Part shown: in pieces, positions 19,297 through 27,325 of the stretch
How the letters are laid out: each line of letters begins with the position of its first letter
How positions within the stretch are numbered: the stretch's first letter is position 1
Assembly: GCF_001427525.1 (NCBI RefSeq)
Contig: NZ_LMGU01000001.1
Coordinates: 124,001-188,000 of the forward strand
Source: Microbacterium sp. Root61
GTDB lineage: Bacteria; Actinomycetota; Actinomycetes; Actinomycetales; Microbacteriaceae
Direction of reading: 5' to 3'
Length of the DNA stretch: 64,000 bases
The notes under the pieces: generated by a model
The model's input: only the letters and a program-made list of their open reading frames with translations
Databases searched by the model: none
Told to the model about the DNA's origin: nothing
Position numbers and translations under genes: made by a program

Positions 19297-19312
19297 CTTA
19301 GGGTCACCTAAG
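19297..19312. promoter_or_regulatory. palindrome resembling part of an iron box
   Basis: CTTAGG-GTCA-CCTAAG is a perfect inverted repeat with six-base arms, in the divergent ctaE/trpD intergenic region. Its inner 14 bases match 12 of the last 14 positions of the 19-base DtxR/IdeR consensus, but the first five consensus bases are absent. Regulation by iron is therefore only a suggestion. Confidence 0.4.
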
Positions 19313-19411
19313 AACTGGCCGCGAGTCTGCCTTGAGTCCGCTGATCGAGCGGTGAGCGCGTGAGACGGGACCTGGCGGGCAGCGCTGCCGCCTCGCAGTA
19401 CGCTCGAAGGC

Positions 19412-20488
19412 ATGGCTGAGCTGCACACCTGGCCCGAGATCCTCACGACGCTGCTCGACGCGCGCGATCTCAGCGTGTCGGAGGCGACCTGGGCGATGCG
19501 CCAGGTCATGAAGGGCACGGCCACGCCGTCCCAATTGGCGGGATTCCTGATCGCCCTGCGCGCCAAGGGCGAGTCGGTGGACGAGATCGTCGGCTTCCGC
19601 GACGCGATCCTGGAGGCGGCGGTTCCGCTGCCCGTGCACGCGAACGTGCTCGACATCGTCGGCACCGGTGGCGACCGCTTCGGCACCGTCAACGTGTCGA
19701 CCATGGCCGCCGTCGTGGCGGCGGCAGCCGGCATCCCCGTCGTCAAGCACGGCAACAAGGCCGCGAGCTCGTCATCCGGGTCCTCGGATGTGCTGGCCGC
19801 CCTCGGAGTGGACCTCACCCTGTCGCCGGACGCCGTCGCCGCCTCGCTCGCGCGCACGGGCATCACCTTCGCGTTCGCCTCGGCGTTCCACCCCGGCTTC
19901 CGTCACGCCGGCGCCACCCGCGCCGAGCTCGGCGTACCCACCGTCTTCAACATCCTCGGTCCGCTGTGCAACCCGGCGCGTGCCGAGGCCAACGCGGTCG
20001 GCGTGGCGCACCTGGACCGGGTGCCCCTGATCACCGGCGTGTTCCGCACCCGCGGTGCGACCGCACTGGTGTTCCGCGGCGACGACGGGCTCGACGAGCT
20101 GACCACCACCGGCCACAGCCGCCTGTGGGAGATCAGCCGTGGCGACACGCATGAGCACGACCTCGATCCGCGTGACCTGGGCATTCCGCTGGCCGACATC
20201 GACGATCTCCTCGGCGGGAGCCCCGATCACAATGCGGCGGTCGTGCACCGCGTGCTGAACGGCGAGCAGGGGGCAGTGCGCGACATCGTCCTGCTCAACG
20301 CGGCCGCCGGCATCGTGTCCTACCGACTGGCACAGGATGCGACGCAGGTGCAGACCCCGATCCTCGAGCGGCTCGCGATCGCCCAGGCCGAGGCCGCCGC
20401 GGCCGTCGACACCGGCGCCGCCGCCGCAAAGCTCGACGAATGGGTCGCGGTGACCCAGGAGCTCGGCGGGGACGCGGCACCCGAGTGA
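19412..20488 (+). CDS. trpD: anthranilate phosphoribosyltransferase
   Basis: Joins anthranilate and phosphoribosyl pyrophosphate in tryptophan synthesis. The protein is 358 residues. The PRPP-binding signatures are DIVGTGGDRFGTVNVSTM and KHGNKAASSSSGSSDVL; FAFASAFHPGFRHAGATRAELG and NILGPLCNPA complete the family pattern. TACGCT at 19399-19404 lies seven bases before the ATG, which suggests a leaderless message. It stands alone, away from other trp genes, next to the respiratory operon. Confidence 0.97.
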   Translation: MAELHTWPEILTTLLDARDLSVSEATWAMRQVMKGTATPSQLAGFLIALRAKGESVDEIVGFRDAILEAAVPLPVHANVLDIVGTGGDRFGTVNVSTMAAVVAAAAGIPVVKHGNKAASSSSGSSDVLAALGVDLTLSPDAVAASLARTGITFAFASAFHPGFRHAGATRAELGVPTVFNILGPLCNPARAEANAVGVAHLDRVPLITGVFRTRGATALVFRGDDGLDELTTTGHSRLWEISRGDTHEHDLDPRDLGIPLADIDDLLGGSPDHNAAVVHRVLNGEQGAVRDIVLLNAAAGIVSYRLAQDATQVQTPILERLAIAQAEAAAAVDTGAAAAKLDEWVAVTQELGGDAAPE

Positions 20489-20570
20489 ATTGACACGGCT
20501 CGTGCCCTCGCGAGGATGACGGACCGCGCGCTAGCGTGAGCGTCAGCACCCATCCTTCAAGGAGGCAGCA

Positions 20571-21080
20571 ATGTCCGACACCACGTCCGCCGCTCCGGCA
20601 ACCCCCGTCCCGAACACAGATGCCATCGAACCCCCTGCCCGCCCGCTCGGCTTCGTCAAGGTCGTCGGTATCCTCGGGATCCTCGGCGGCATCGCGCTGA
20701 TCGTCGTCGGGATCGTCGTCTGGGTCATGGTGTCTTCGCAGCTGCGCGCCGAGAACATCGTCGTCCCGGATGACGCGATGGCCTTCCAGGGCCAGGTCGT
20801 GGCCGGTCCGTTCACCGCGTTCGTGCAGGCAGACATCATCCAGCACCACGCGTTGGAGCTGTCGGACGGCAAGACCTATGCCGAACTTCCGATGGACGAC
20901 CCGATCCGCGCCACGCTGATGAACGCGTCCTTCCTGCGTGCCTCCCTCTTCACGTCGGTGGTCTCCTTCGGGGTCGCCGCCTTCGCCATGGGCATGGGCA
21001 TCCTCTCCATCCTGTTCGGCTGGGCGATCCGCCGCCTGGCGACCGCGCCGGTGGTGATCCGCCGCGCGAACGCGGCGTAG
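20571..21080 (+). CDS. two-helix membrane protein of unknown function
   Basis: A 169-residue protein with two membrane segments (about 28-50 and 125-150) enclosing an extracytoplasmic stretch of about 75 residues (QLRAENIVVPDDAMAFQGQV). The N-terminus is Pro/Ala/Thr-rich. A good AAGGAGG site precedes the ATG and TAGCGT at about 20531-20536 is a candidate -10, so it has a leader. Similar actinobacterial proteins are often mislabelled as a LigA dioxygenase; I see no support for any enzyme activity. Confidence 0.85.
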   Translation: MSDTTSAAPATPVPNTDAIEPPARPLGFVKVVGILGILGGIALIVVGIVVWVMVSSQLRAENIVVPDDAMAFQGQVVAGPFTAFVQADIIQHHALELSDGKTYAELPMDDPIRATLMNASFLRASLFTSVVSFGVAAFAMGMGILSILFGWAIRRLATAPVVIRRANAA

Positions 21081-21098
21081 TCGCTCCGGGGCCGACGC

Positions 21099-22094
21099 AT
21101 GAACCCGCTCGAGGCGCTGAACGAGATCGCCACGCTCCTCGAGCGGGAGCGGTCGTCGCGGTACAAGTCGAAGGCGTTCCGCGCCGCGGCCGACGCGATC
21201 ACCGGCCTCACCGACGAACAGCTGCGGGATGCCGCATCCCTCCGCCGTCGCAAGGGGATCGGCGATTCGACCTTCGCGGTGATCCAGCAGGCGCTGGCCG
21301 GAGAGGTGCCCGGCTATCTGACGGACCTGCGTGCGAAGGCCGGTGGGGAGCGTCGATCGGCGCTGCGCGCCCAGCTGCGCGGCGACCTGCACTCGCACAG
21401 CGAATGGTCGGACGGGCTCACCTCGATCGACCTCATGGTCGACGCGGCCCGCGCGCTCGGCCACGAGTACCTTGCGCTCACCGACCACTCGCCGCGGCTT
21501 CGCGTGGCCAACGGCCTGTCGCCCGAGCGGCTGCGAGCACAGCTGGAGGTGGTGGCCGGCATGAGCGGCGATGGCTTCACGCTGCTGTCGGGCATCGAGG
21601 TCGACATCCTCGAGGACGGCGGGCTCGATCAGGAGCCCGACCTGCTGCGGGAGCTGGACATCGTCGTGGCCTCGGCGCACTCGAAGCTGCGGATGGAACG
21701 GCGCCCCATGACGCGCCGGCTCGTCGCCGCCGTCTCGAGCGGACGCGTCGACGTGCTCGGTCACGTCACGGGCCGGCTCGTAGAGGGCTCGCGCGGCACC
21801 CGACCGCCGTCCGCCCTCGACCCGGAGCCCGTGTTCGCGGCGTGCGCGGAGCACGGCGTCGCCGTCGAGATCAACTCCCGCCCCGAGCGCCAGGATCCGC
21901 CCGACGAGCTCATCGCCATCGCCCTGGAGGCCGGCTGCCTCTTCTCGATCGACTCCGACGCCCACGCGCCGGGACAGCTGTCGCTGATCGATCACGGGGC
22001 CGAGCGCGCCGAGCGCGCCGGAGTGCCCGCCGAGCGGATCGTCACGACGTGGCCGCTCGAGCGGCTGCGGGAGTGGACCGCCCTGCGGCGGTGA
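21099..22094 (+). CDS. PHP-domain phosphoesterase with helix-hairpin-helix N-terminus
   Basis: A 331-residue protein. Residues 1-80 resemble the helix-hairpin-helix region of PolX-type polymerases (YKSKAFRAAADAI, RRRKGIGDSTFAVI). Residues 95-330 are a PHP metal-dependent phosphoesterase domain, with DLHSHSEWSDG, TDHSPR, GIEVDIL, ASAHSK, VEINSRP and SIDSDAHAP carrying the metal ligands. The polymerase palm found between these parts in PolX is absent. It is probably a DNA-end or nucleotide phosphatase, but the substrate is not known. It starts 18 bases after the previous stop. Confidence 0.88.
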   Translation: MNPLEALNEIATLLERERSSRYKSKAFRAAADAITGLTDEQLRDAASLRRRKGIGDSTFAVIQQALAGEVPGYLTDLRAKAGGERRSALRAQLRGDLHSHSEWSDGLTSIDLMVDAARALGHEYLALTDHSPRLRVANGLSPERLRAQLEVVAGMSGDGFTLLSGIEVDILEDGGLDQEPDLLRELDIVVASAHSKLRMERRPMTRRLVAAVSSGRVDVLGHVTGRLVEGSRGTRPPSALDPEPVFAACAEHGVAVEINSRPERQDPPDELIAIALEAGCLFSIDSDAHAPGQLSLIDHGAERAERAGVPAERIVTTWPLERLREWTALRR

Positions 22095-22137
22095 CCCGAT
22101 GCGACCGACGTCCGCCGCAGACGCTAACGTCACTCCC

Positions 22138-22644
22138 ATGTCAAAGACGCCACGCCGCGATGAGCTCATCGCCACCAACGACCGTGAACTCGCCGCACTG
22201 AACGCGCTCATCGACTCGGTCCCGCTCGAAGAGAGAGATGCCGCGTTCGAGGGATCCGGCCGCGACCGCAATCTGCGCGACATCGTCGCGCACCTGCACG
22301 CGTGGCACCTCATCCTGCAGGACTGGTACGTCAGCGGCACGGCCGGCGGCTCGCCCGCGATCCCCGCCGAGGGGTACTCGTGGGAGCAGCTGGACGAGCT
22401 GAACGAAGTACTCCGCCAGCAGTGGCAGGACACCGGCCTCGAGGACATGCGCGCGCTGACCGCCACCTCGCACGCGCAGCTGCAGGACATGCTCCTGCAG
22501 TTCGACGACGAGCAGCTCTTCGATCCGGCGGGCTTCGCGTGGACCGGCGGCGCACCGCTCGGAGAGTTCGCGCACGAGTGCGCCGGCAACCATTATTTGT
22601 GGGCGGACGGCGTGATCAGGGCCGGGCTGGCACGCGCCGCCTGA
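22138..22644 (+). CDS. ClbS/DfsB-like four-helix protein
   Basis: A 168-residue member of the ClbS/DfsB family (DUF1706), four-helix bundle proteins of the DinB-like superfamily. Visible signatures are KTPRRDELIATNDREL, RNLRDIVAHLHAWHLILQDWY and AHECAGNHYLWADGVI near the C-terminus. ATG 22138 is chosen over an upstream in-frame ATG at 22099 because family members begin at this point and TAACGT (22125-22130) lies seven bases before it. ClbS protects E. coli from colibactin, but most relatives have no known role. Confidence 0.87.
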   Translation: MSKTPRRDELIATNDRELAALNALIDSVPLEERDAAFEGSGRDRNLRDIVAHLHAWHLILQDWYVSGTAGGSPAIPAEGYSWEQLDELNEVLRQQWQDTGLEDMRALTATSHAQLQDMLLQFDDEQLFDPAGFAWTGGAPLGEFAHECAGNHYLWADGVIRAGLARAA

Positions 22645-22673
22645 CGACGGGGCGCCCCGCCTAGGATCGAAGG

Positions 22674-23951
22674 GTGTCCGCGAACCCCGCCTCCCGGTCG
22701 GGTCGCGGCGTCCCGTGGCTCGTCCTCACGGGCGTGCTCGTCGCGGCACTGAGCCTGCGCGGCCCGATCGTCGCACCGACGCCGGTGCTGAGCGACATCG
22801 CCGCCGACCTCGGCGTCGGTGCCGCGACGGCGGGGCTGCTGACCAGCGCGCCCGTGCTGATGTTCGCTGTGCTGACGCCGGTGGCCGCGCTGCTGATCCG
22901 TCGGTCCGGGGCAGAGCTCGCCCTGCTGATCTCGCTGAGCGGTGTGCTCATCGGGACGTTCATCCGCGCCTTGCCCGGTTTCGGCTGGATGCTGGTCGGG
23001 ATGCTGGTGATCGGCGCCGCGATCACCGTGGGCAACATCGTCGTGCCGGTGATCATCCGCCGCGACATCCCTCCCGAACGGGTCGGCATCGCGACCGCCG
23101 CCTACACGGCCACGCTCAACGCCGGTTCGCTGATCACGTCGCTGCTGACCGCGCCGCTCGCGGCGTTGATCGGGTGGCCGCTCGCGCTGGTGGCGTGGTC
23201 GGGCATCACCGTGGTGGGGATCGCAGTGTGGAGCGTGCATCTGCGACGCTCGCGTCGGCAGGGCGAGTGGGGTGAACGGTTCTCGGGCGAGGAGCCGGTC
23301 GCGACCGCCCGCCCCGACCTCGATCCGACGACGCTGACGGGCCCGATGCCCGTCGTACCCCGAGGCGGCCGCGAGAGATCGGTGCTGCGTCGCCCGATCG
23401 CGTGGCTGCTGCTGGCGGCCTTCGCCGGACAGACGACGATGTACTACGCCCTGTCGACGTGGCTGCCGACCATCGTCGCCGACGAGCTGTCGTTGAATCG
23501 CACGGCGGCCGGCGCGCTCGCCTCGATCTTCCAAGGCGCCGCGATCTTGGGCGCATTCCTCGTCCCGCTGCTGACGAGATTCACCCCGCGACTGGTTCCG
23601 GCGCTGACGATCTGCGCATCGTGGCTGATCCTCACGATCGGCACCCTCGTCGATCCCGCGCTGCTGTGGCTGTGGCTCAGTATCGGTGCGATCGGTCATG
23701 CCGGTGGCTTCGTGGTGATCTTCACCACGCTCGTCGGCGTCGCCCGTTCGGACTCGGAGGCGGCGGGGATGTCGGCATTCGTGCAGGGCGGCGGCTACGC
23801 CGTCGGCGCGCTCGGCGCTCCGCTGATGGGCGCCCTGCACGAGCTGAGCGGGGGCTGGACGGTCCCGCTGATCGGTCTCGTCGTCCTGTCGGTCGCGTAC
23901 TGTGTCGCGCTGCTGGCCGCGATCGGAGAGTCGCGCCGGGCGACCGCCTGA
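22674..23951 (+). CDS. MFS transporter, CynX/NimT family
   Basis: A 425-residue transporter with twelve predicted helices split by a charged central loop (about 185-235). The N-terminal LSLRGPIVAPTPVLSDIAADL is typical of the CynX/NimT (cyanate / 2-nitroimidazole) branch; the substrate cannot be inferred. It starts with GTG, and TAGGAT at 22662-22667 lies six bases upstream, so it is probably leaderless. Its stop codon TGA (23949-23951) lies in the loop of a 15-bp hairpin that ends the transcript. Confidence 0.9.
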   Translation: MSANPASRSGRGVPWLVLTGVLVAALSLRGPIVAPTPVLSDIAADLGVGAATAGLLTSAPVLMFAVLTPVAALLIRRSGAELALLISLSGVLIGTFIRALPGFGWMLVGMLVIGAAITVGNIVVPVIIRRDIPPERVGIATAAYTATLNAGSLITSLLTAPLAALIGWPLALVAWSGITVVGIAVWSVHLRRSRRQGEWGERFSGEEPVATARPDLDPTTLTGPMPVVPRGGRERSVLRRPIAWLLLAAFAGQTTMYYALSTWLPTIVADELSLNRTAAGALASIFQGAAILGAFLVPLLTRFTPRLVPALTICASWLILTIGTLVDPALLWLWLSIGAIGHAGGFVVIFTTLVGVARSDSEAAGMSAFVQGGGYAVGALGAPLMGALHELSGGWTVPLIGLVVLSVAYCVALLAAIGESRRATA

Positions 23952-23966
23952 GCGGTCGCCCGGCGC
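23933..23966. terminator. bidirectional terminator overlapping the MFS stop codon
   Basis: The arms 23933-23947 and 23952-23966 are perfectly complementary (15 bp) around the four-base loop CTGA, and TGA in that loop is the MFS stop. The convergent SHOCT gene ends at 23973, so the hairpin can serve both strands. Confidence 0.85.
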
Positions 23967-23972
23967 GTCGGT

Positions 23973-24287
23973 TCAGGCGGAGGGCCCGGCGTTCGCGCGG
24001 AGCACTTCGAGCCGTGCCCGGTACTCGACCTCGTCGATGTCGCCCTTGGCGTACCGCTCGGCGAGCGTGGTCTCGGCCTGGCGGCTGGGGGCCGCCCAGC
24101 CGCGCGGGCCGTAGCCGTTCTCCATCGCGTTGCGGCGCCAGCGGCGGCCGAACACCCCGAAGATGAGCACGAAGACGAGAATCCAGAACAGCGGGATCAG
24201 CAGGAACCACCAGCCGAACCCCCACGGTCCGACGAAATGGGTGGCGACCGCCGCGGTCGAGGCGGCGGTGGCGAGGATGACAGACAT
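23973..24287 (-). CDS. membrane-anchored SHOCT-domain protein
   Basis: A 104-residue protein with one or two hydrophobic segments (about 3-18 and 25-47) and a basic stretch. The C-terminal SHOCT motif (LAERYAKGDIDEVEYRARLEVL) is a short oligomerisation module. GAGAGGG precedes the start. A TTGACT -35 candidate lies at 24340-24345 (minus strand). A CTCCC-N2-GGGAG palindrome about 110 bases upstream matches one upstream of the adjacent sensor kinase gene, so this gene may be a target of that two-component system. Confidence 0.85.
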   Translation of the reverse strand: MSVILATAASTAAVATHFVGPWGFGWWFLLIPLFWILVFVLIFGVFGRRWRRNAMENGYGPRGWAAPSRQAETTLAERYAKGDIDEVEYRARLEVLRANAGPSA

Positions 24288-24386
24288 GAGAGCCCTCTCG
24301 GTCGTGATCGCGGCCGGGTGGCGGCGATCGGATGCCTCGAGTCAACGCCGACGCCGCGTTCAGCGGATCTGCCGCCGGGAGTGAAT

Positions 24387-24412
24387 CGCCCTGCTCCCGG
24401 GGGAGTAGGGCG
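24387..24412 (-). terminator. hairpin after the response regulator gene, overlapping a palindrome
   Basis: CGCCCT-G-CTCC pairs with GGAG-T-AGGGCG around a short loop, 13 bases beyond the regulator stop. It may terminate the kinase-regulator transcript. The core coincides with the CTCCC-GG-GGGAG palindrome discussed as a possible regulator site. Confidence 0.5.
24392..24407. promoter_or_regulatory. candidate response-regulator site A
   Basis: A 16-base palindromic sequence with core CTCCC-GG-GGGAG. It matches 14 of 16 bases with site B at 26324-26339. It lies upstream of the SHOCT gene. Confidence 0.5.
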
Positions 24413-24424
24413 AGGCGTCGCGTC

Positions 24425-25087
24425 CTACTGCCAACCGCGCGCGACCAGGCCGGACTCGTACGCGAGCACCACGAGCTGCACGCGGTCACGGGCATGGAGC
24501 TTCTGCATGATGCGCGACACGTGGGTCTTCGCGGTGAGGGGCGAGACGAACAGACGAGTGCCGATCTCCTCGTTGGACAGCCCCTGGCCGACCAGGCGGA
24601 GCACCTCGACCTCGCGCTCTGTGAGCACCGACAGTGCGCCGATGGGCGCGGCATCCCGCAGCCCTTCTGCGGCGCGCTCCAGCAGGCGACGCGTCACGCC
24701 GGGGGAGAGCAGCGCCTCGCCGTCGGCGACGACCCGCACGGCGCGGATGAGGTCGATCGGCTCGGTGTCCTTGACGAGGAACCCGGCCGCTCCGGCGCGG
24801 ATCGCCCTGGCGACGTACTCGTCCAGCTCGAACGTGGTGACGATCACGACGCGCACCCCGGCGAGGGCCGGATCGGCCGCGATCTGCTCGGTGGTCCAGA
24901 GCCCGTCGCCGTCGGGCATCCGGATGTCCAGCAGGGCGACATCCACCGGCGTGGCGCGGATCGCGCGCAGGAGCTCCTCCCCGCCGGACGCCTCCACCAC
25001 GACCTCGATGTCCGGTTCGGAGTCCAGAAGGGCGCGGAATCCGGCGCGCACGAGCTGGTGGTCATCGGCCAGCGCGACGCGGATCAT
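24425..25087 (-). CDS. NarL/LuxR-family response regulator
   Basis: A 220-residue regulator: receiver domain (1-120) with acidic pocket D8-D9, phosphoacceptor D54 (ALLDIRMPDGDG) and K103 in LVKDTEP, then a LuxR-type helix-turn-helix (about 150-210, LTEREVEVLRLVGQGLSNEEIG). The ATG overlaps the kinase stop by four bases, so the two are translated together. The likely targets, from the shared palindromes, are its own operon and the SHOCT gene. The stimulus is unknown. Confidence 0.93.
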   Translation of the reverse strand: MIRVALADDHQLVRAGFRALLDSEPDIEVVVEASGGEELLRAIRATPVDVALLDIRMPDGDGLWTTEQIAADPALAGVRVVIVTTFELDEYVARAIRAGAAGFLVKDTEPIDLIRAVRVVADGEALLSPGVTRRLLERAAEGLRDAAPIGALSVLTEREVEVLRLVGQGLSNEEIGTRLFVSPLTAKTHVSRIMQKLHARDRVQLVVLAYESGLVARGWQ

Positions 25088-26265
25088 GCGACACCGCCCC
25101 AGGGAACTCGAGCCGTGATGATGGTGCCGGCGCGCTCGGCGGGGGTCAGCTCCAGCGTGCCATCGATGAGCGAGACGCGTTCCCGCATGCCGCGGATGCC
25201 GCCGCCTTCGGCACCGGGAGGACGGATGCCGGTGCCGTCGTCCTCGATCCGCACGACCAGCTCGGAGCCTTCGTGCGTGAGGGTGACGGTGGCGCGCGTC
25301 GCGGCGGAGTGCCGCACGACGTTGGTGAGTGCTTCTTGGACGATGCGGTACGCGGTGGTCTGCACCGTGCTCGGGGGAAGCACGCCGTCGAGTTCGTCAA
25401 CGAGGTGCACGGCGAGGCCCAGGCCGCTGCGCTGCGCGGTGAGTGCGGCGAGGTCGGCCAGCTGCGGCTGCGGTGTCAGCGGCGCGGTCGTCGGATCGCG
25501 CAGCTCGTCGCCGCGCAGGAACGACAGCACGCCGCGCACCTCGTCGAGTCCGGTCGCGCTCAGTGCACGGATGTTCGCGAGCGCCTCGCGCGCACGCTCC
25601 GGTTCGCGGTCGAACAGGTGCAGCCCCACGCCGGACTGCACCGCGATCTGGCTCAGCGAGTGGGCGAGGACATCGTGCAGCTCCCGCGCCATCCGGTTGC
25701 GCTCGTCCTGGTCCGCGACGCGCCGCCGCTCCGCGAGCTGGGTGCGGCGCGTGACCGCATGCTCGAAGCGGGATCGGATGCCCTGACCGATCGCGAAGCA
25801 CAGCGCGAGCCCGACCGTCGTCGCGACGACGCGGAACGGGTGCCAGGTCACGCCCCACAGGCCTGCGGTGATGAGCGTGGCGGCCCACGCGGTGCCCACC
25901 GAGATGAGTGCCCACAGTCGTGCACCGCGGATGACGGCGCCGACGATCGCGAACGCCAGGGCGAGCATCGGTGGGCCGATGTCCGGAGGGATGAAGAGGT
26001 CGACCGCGGTCAGCGCGGCGATGGCGGCGACGGTCGGACCTGGCCACCGGCGTGCGGCGAGCAGCAGCAGAGCGGATGCCGCGGCCAGCGTGATGCTGAT
26101 CGCCGCGGCCGTGGGAGTCACGCCTTGCCAGGCCGAGATCGCGATTGCCGCGGGCACCTGGACCAGGAACGCGATCACGACGGGCACGAACAGGGTCACC
26201 GCCGGCGGCGGGCGGAAGCGCGGGGACACCTCGGACGGGGGTCCCATCCACATGGCGCTCGGCAT
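25084..26265 (-). CDS. NarL-type sensor histidine kinase
   Basis: A 393-residue membrane kinase with about five or six N-terminal helices (20-155) and no large extracytoplasmic domain. The HisKA_3 motif is RMARELHDVLAHSLSQ with phospho-acceptor His197. The C-terminal ATPase domain holds RIVQEALTNVVRHS (N-box) and EDDGTGIRPPGAEGGGIRGM (G-boxes). Kinases with this layout often sense membrane or cell-envelope state; that is inference here. TAGCAT (26273-26278, minus strand) lies seven bases before the ATG, so the message is probably leaderless. Palindrome site B lies 66 bases upstream. Confidence 0.92.
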   Translation of the reverse strand: MPSAMWMGPPSEVSPRFRPPPAVTLFVPVVIAFLVQVPAAIAISAWQGVTPTAAAISITLAAASALLLLAARRWPGPTVAAIAALTAVDLFIPPDIGPPMLALAFAIVGAVIRGARLWALISVGTAWAATLITAGLWGVTWHPFRVVATTVGLALCFAIGQGIRSRFEHAVTRRTQLAERRRVADQDERNRMARELHDVLAHSLSQIAVQSGVGLHLFDREPERAREALANIRALSATGLDEVRGVLSFLRGDELRDPTTAPLTPQPQLADLAALTAQRSGLGLAVHLVDELDGVLPPSTVQTTAYRIVQEALTNVVRHSAATRATVTLTHEGSELVVRIEDDGTGIRPPGAEGGGIRGMRERVSLIDGTLELTPAERAGTIITARVPWGGVA

Positions 26266-26320
26266 GCGGTCGATGCTACGCCGCGCGTCGCTGGGAGTCG
26301 TCTGACCGGTGGAGGCCCCG

Positions 26321-26342
26321 ACGTACTCCCTGGGGAGTACGT
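26321..26342. promoter_or_regulatory. perfect 22-base palindrome, candidate response-regulator site B
   Basis: ACGTACTCCC-TG-GGGAGTACGT has ten-base perfect arms. Its centre is 66 bases upstream of the kinase start, a usual activator position if transcription begins at the ATG. A 16-base core matches site A at 24392-24407. It could also act as a weak terminator of another transcript, but the exonuclease gene ends the other way. Confidence 0.6.
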
Positions 26343-26352
26343 CGACGTGGCG

Positions 26353-27276
26353 CTACCGTGTGGCGAGGGCGGCGATGATGCGATCCATCGCGGTGCCCAG
26401 ACCGCGGCGCTCGGCCAAGGCCGCGGCATCCGCTCGCTGCGCGTCGGTGAGTGGCCGCAGGCGGGAGTCGACTTCGCCCAGGGGGAGGTCGCGCACGACC
26501 TCGACGACCGTCGGCGCGACCGCGAGGTAGGGGAGGCTCGCGAGGATCTTGGCGCGGACACCGGCGGACATGCCTTCGCCTGCTTCGGCGGCGGCGAGGA
26601 TGCCGGTCAGGTCGCCGTGAGCGGCGAGCAGAGTGGCGGCGGTCTTCTCGCCCACGCCGGCGACACCGGGCAGTCCATCGGACGAGTCGCCCCGCAGGAC
26701 GGCGAAGTCCGCGTACTGGGTCGGCAGAACGCCGTACTTCGTGACGACGGTGGCATCGGTGAGGATCTCGAGGTTGCTCATGCCGCGCGCGGTGTAGATG
26801 ACGCGCACATCGCGGGCATCGTCCACGAGCTGGAACAGGTCGCGGTCGCCGGTGACGACGTCGACGGGCATGGTCGCGGTCGTGGCGAGCGTGCCGATCA
26901 CGTCGTCGGCCTCGTGCTCGGCGATGCCGACGATCGGGATGCCGACGGCGGTGAGCGCCTCGCGGATCACCGGCACCTGCACCTCGAGCGGATCGGGCAC
27001 GACCTCGACGTCGGGTCCGGCCTCGACGACCTCGGCGACGCGGTGCGTCTTGTAGCTCGGGATGAGGTCGACGCGCCACTGCGGCCGCCAGTCGTCGTCC
27101 CAGCACGCGACCAGGTGCGTCGGCTCATAGGTGATGACCAGCCTGGTGATGATGTCGAGGAAGCCGCGCACGGCGTTCACGGGCGACCCGTCCGGTGCCT
27201 TCACCGTGTCGGGCACGCCGTAGAACGCACGGAAGTACAGCGAGGCGGAGTCGAGGAGCATGAGGCGGTCGGTCAC
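26353..27276 (-). CDS. stand-alone 5'-3' exonuclease
   Basis: A 307-residue FEN-type nuclease equivalent to the N-terminal domain of DNA polymerase I without the polymerase. Visible are LMLLDSASLYFRAFYGVPD, the metal-binding EHEADDVIGTLA and VVTGDRDLFQLV, the helix-clamp ALRGDSSDGLPG-like stretch VLRGDSSDGLPGVAGVGEKT, and the helix-hairpin-helix after it. The start is GTG, with CAGACT (27283-27288, minus strand) six bases upstream. It probably removes RNA primers or flaps alongside PolA. Confidence 0.93.
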   Translation of the reverse strand: MTDRLMLLDSASLYFRAFYGVPDTVKAPDGSPVNAVRGFLDIITRLVITYEPTHLVACWDDDWRPQWRVDLIPSYKTHRVAEVVEAGPDVEVVPDPLEVQVPVIREALTAVGIPIVGIAEHEADDVIGTLATTATMPVDVVTGDRDLFQLVDDARDVRVIYTARGMSNLEILTDATVVTKYGVLPTQYADFAVLRGDSSDGLPGVAGVGEKTAATLLAAHGDLTGILAAAEAGEGMSAGVRAKILASLPYLAVAPTVVEVVRDLPLGEVDSRLRPLTDAQRADAAALAERRGLGTAMDRIIAALATR

Positions 27277-27325
27277 GCCGCCAGTCTGCCAGGAAGTCGG
27301 GACAGCGGGCGGGACGCGTCAGGCG

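Noticed and set aside
20295-22589. A 764-codon minus-strand open frame opposite trpD and the PHP gene
   Set aside because: Low-complexity Arg/Gly/Asp-rich product and complete overlap with well-supported genes on the + strand.
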